DNA of 5,271 bases, from contig QMLM01000126.1 in assembly GCA_003646745.1 (NCBI GenBank), positions 1 to 5,271 of the forward strand, written 5' to 3'. The notes under the pieces are model-generated. The model ran no database searches. It was not told the DNA's origin and saw only the letters and a list, made by a program, of their open reading frames with translations. Both the position numbers and the translations under genes were made by a program. Positions 4,870 to 5,271 of this stretch are shown here, in pieces. Every line of letters starts with the position of its first letter. Within the stretch, counting starts at the first letter, position 1. The DNA is from Deltaproteobacteria bacterium (GTDB lineage Bacteria > Desulfobacterota > B13-G15 > RBG-16-54-18).

Positions 4870-5271
4870 ATGAAAAAGCGTGTAGTGATCGACACAGACC
4901 CCGGGGTTGATGATGCGCTGGCCCTTTTGTTGGCGCTGCGTTCGCCTGAGCTACGTGTCGAGGCCATCATCACAGTAAACGGCAACGTTCCTGTTGTGCA
5001 AGCGACGAAAAACGCTGCCTTAGTCCTCGATCTCTTAAGTCCTGAACTTCGGCCAATATTGGCCAAAGGGGCGGCAAAGCCTTTGAAAAAAGGATCAATA
5101 AGGGCACAAGATGTCCATGGTGCGGATGGTCTGGGGGAACTAGATCGTTACAAAAATCCCGATGGAAGCCCCAGGTACCCCTATCCGGAGCTACCCCAGA
5201 ACCTGCCGGATGCTATCGAAGTCCTGCTGGATCTTCTAAGGCGTTACCCCGATGAATTGTGTCTCATTACC
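4870..5271 (+). CDS. Inosine/uridine-preferring nucleoside hydrolase, partial (C-terminus beyond right edge)
   Basis: Predicted to cleave the N-glycosidic bond of ribonucleosides, giving a free base and ribose for salvage or catabolism. The first 134 residues are present. IDTDPGVDDALALLLAL (7-23) contains the calcium/ribose-binding aspartate cluster diagnostic of the family (D8, D10, D14, D15). VNGN at 36-39 is the next conserved substrate loop, and DVHGADGLGEL at 81-91 is the HG.DGLG motif. DAIEVLLDLL and CLIT follow, and the window ends just before the second half of the active site. No signal peptide is seen, so it is cytoplasmic. The ATG at 4870 is the first possible start, since an in-frame TAA lies at 4861-4863; there is no good SD, so it may rely on transcription through from polX. 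The substrate (purine, pyrimidine or mixed, RihA/B/C-like) cannot be decided from this part. Confidence 0.92.
   Translation, partial: MKKRVVIDTDPGVDDALALLLALRSPELRVEAIITVNGNVPVVQATKNAALVLDLLSPELRPILAKGAAKPLKKGSIRAQDVHGADGLGELDRYKNPDGSPRYPYPELPQNLPDAIEVLLDLLRRYPDELCLIT

Noticed and set aside
4658..4870. 70-codon minus-strand open frame across the end of polX
   Set aside because: It is antisense to the conserved PHP TDAH region and has no SD or family motif.

Overview
The window carries five protein-coding genes, all bacterial in style: Shine-Dalgarno (SD) sites, tight spacing and sigma-70-like promoters. Base composition looks balanced. Arginine AGG/AGA and isoleucine ATA codons are common. 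These traits, with a stand-alone malonyl-CoA decarboxylase and a 575-residue PolX, fit an uncultured or deep-branching Gram-negative, perhaps Desulfobacterota-like. That placement is a weak inference, because no rRNA or lineage marker is present.

Layout. Minus strand, left: a tetratricopeptide-repeat (TPR) protein running off the left edge (1-452) and, upstream of it, an ammonia-type NAD synthetase (nadE, 430-1362). The two overlap by 23 nt and should be co-transcribed. A 226-bp divergent control region (1363-1588) follows, with face-to-face promoters for nadE and for the next gene. Plus strand: malonyl-CoA decarboxylase (1589-2917); a 183-bp gap that may hold the decayed remains of a small hydrolase gene; DNA polymerase X with a PHP exonuclease domain (polX, 3101-4828); and, 41 nt later, the first 134 codons of an inosine/uridine-type nucleoside hydrolase running off the right edge (4870-5271).

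How the genes relate. They do not form one pathway. NadE completes NAD, MCD turns malonyl-CoA into acetyl-CoA and CO2, PolX is a gap-filling repair polymerase, and the nucleoside hydrolase releases bases from nucleosides. This looks like housekeeping and salvage sequence. I see no CRISPR array, tRNA, rRNA, intact insertion sequence, phage gene or defence cassette. The more unusual signals are in the DNA around the genes: overlapping mirror-image promoters (1460-1503), a perfect 13-bp inverted repeat inside nadE (1208-1236), a hairpin between a near-perfect SD and the polX start (3062-3103), and a possible gene relic (2944-3082). I do not see convincing evidence of a new multi-gene system.
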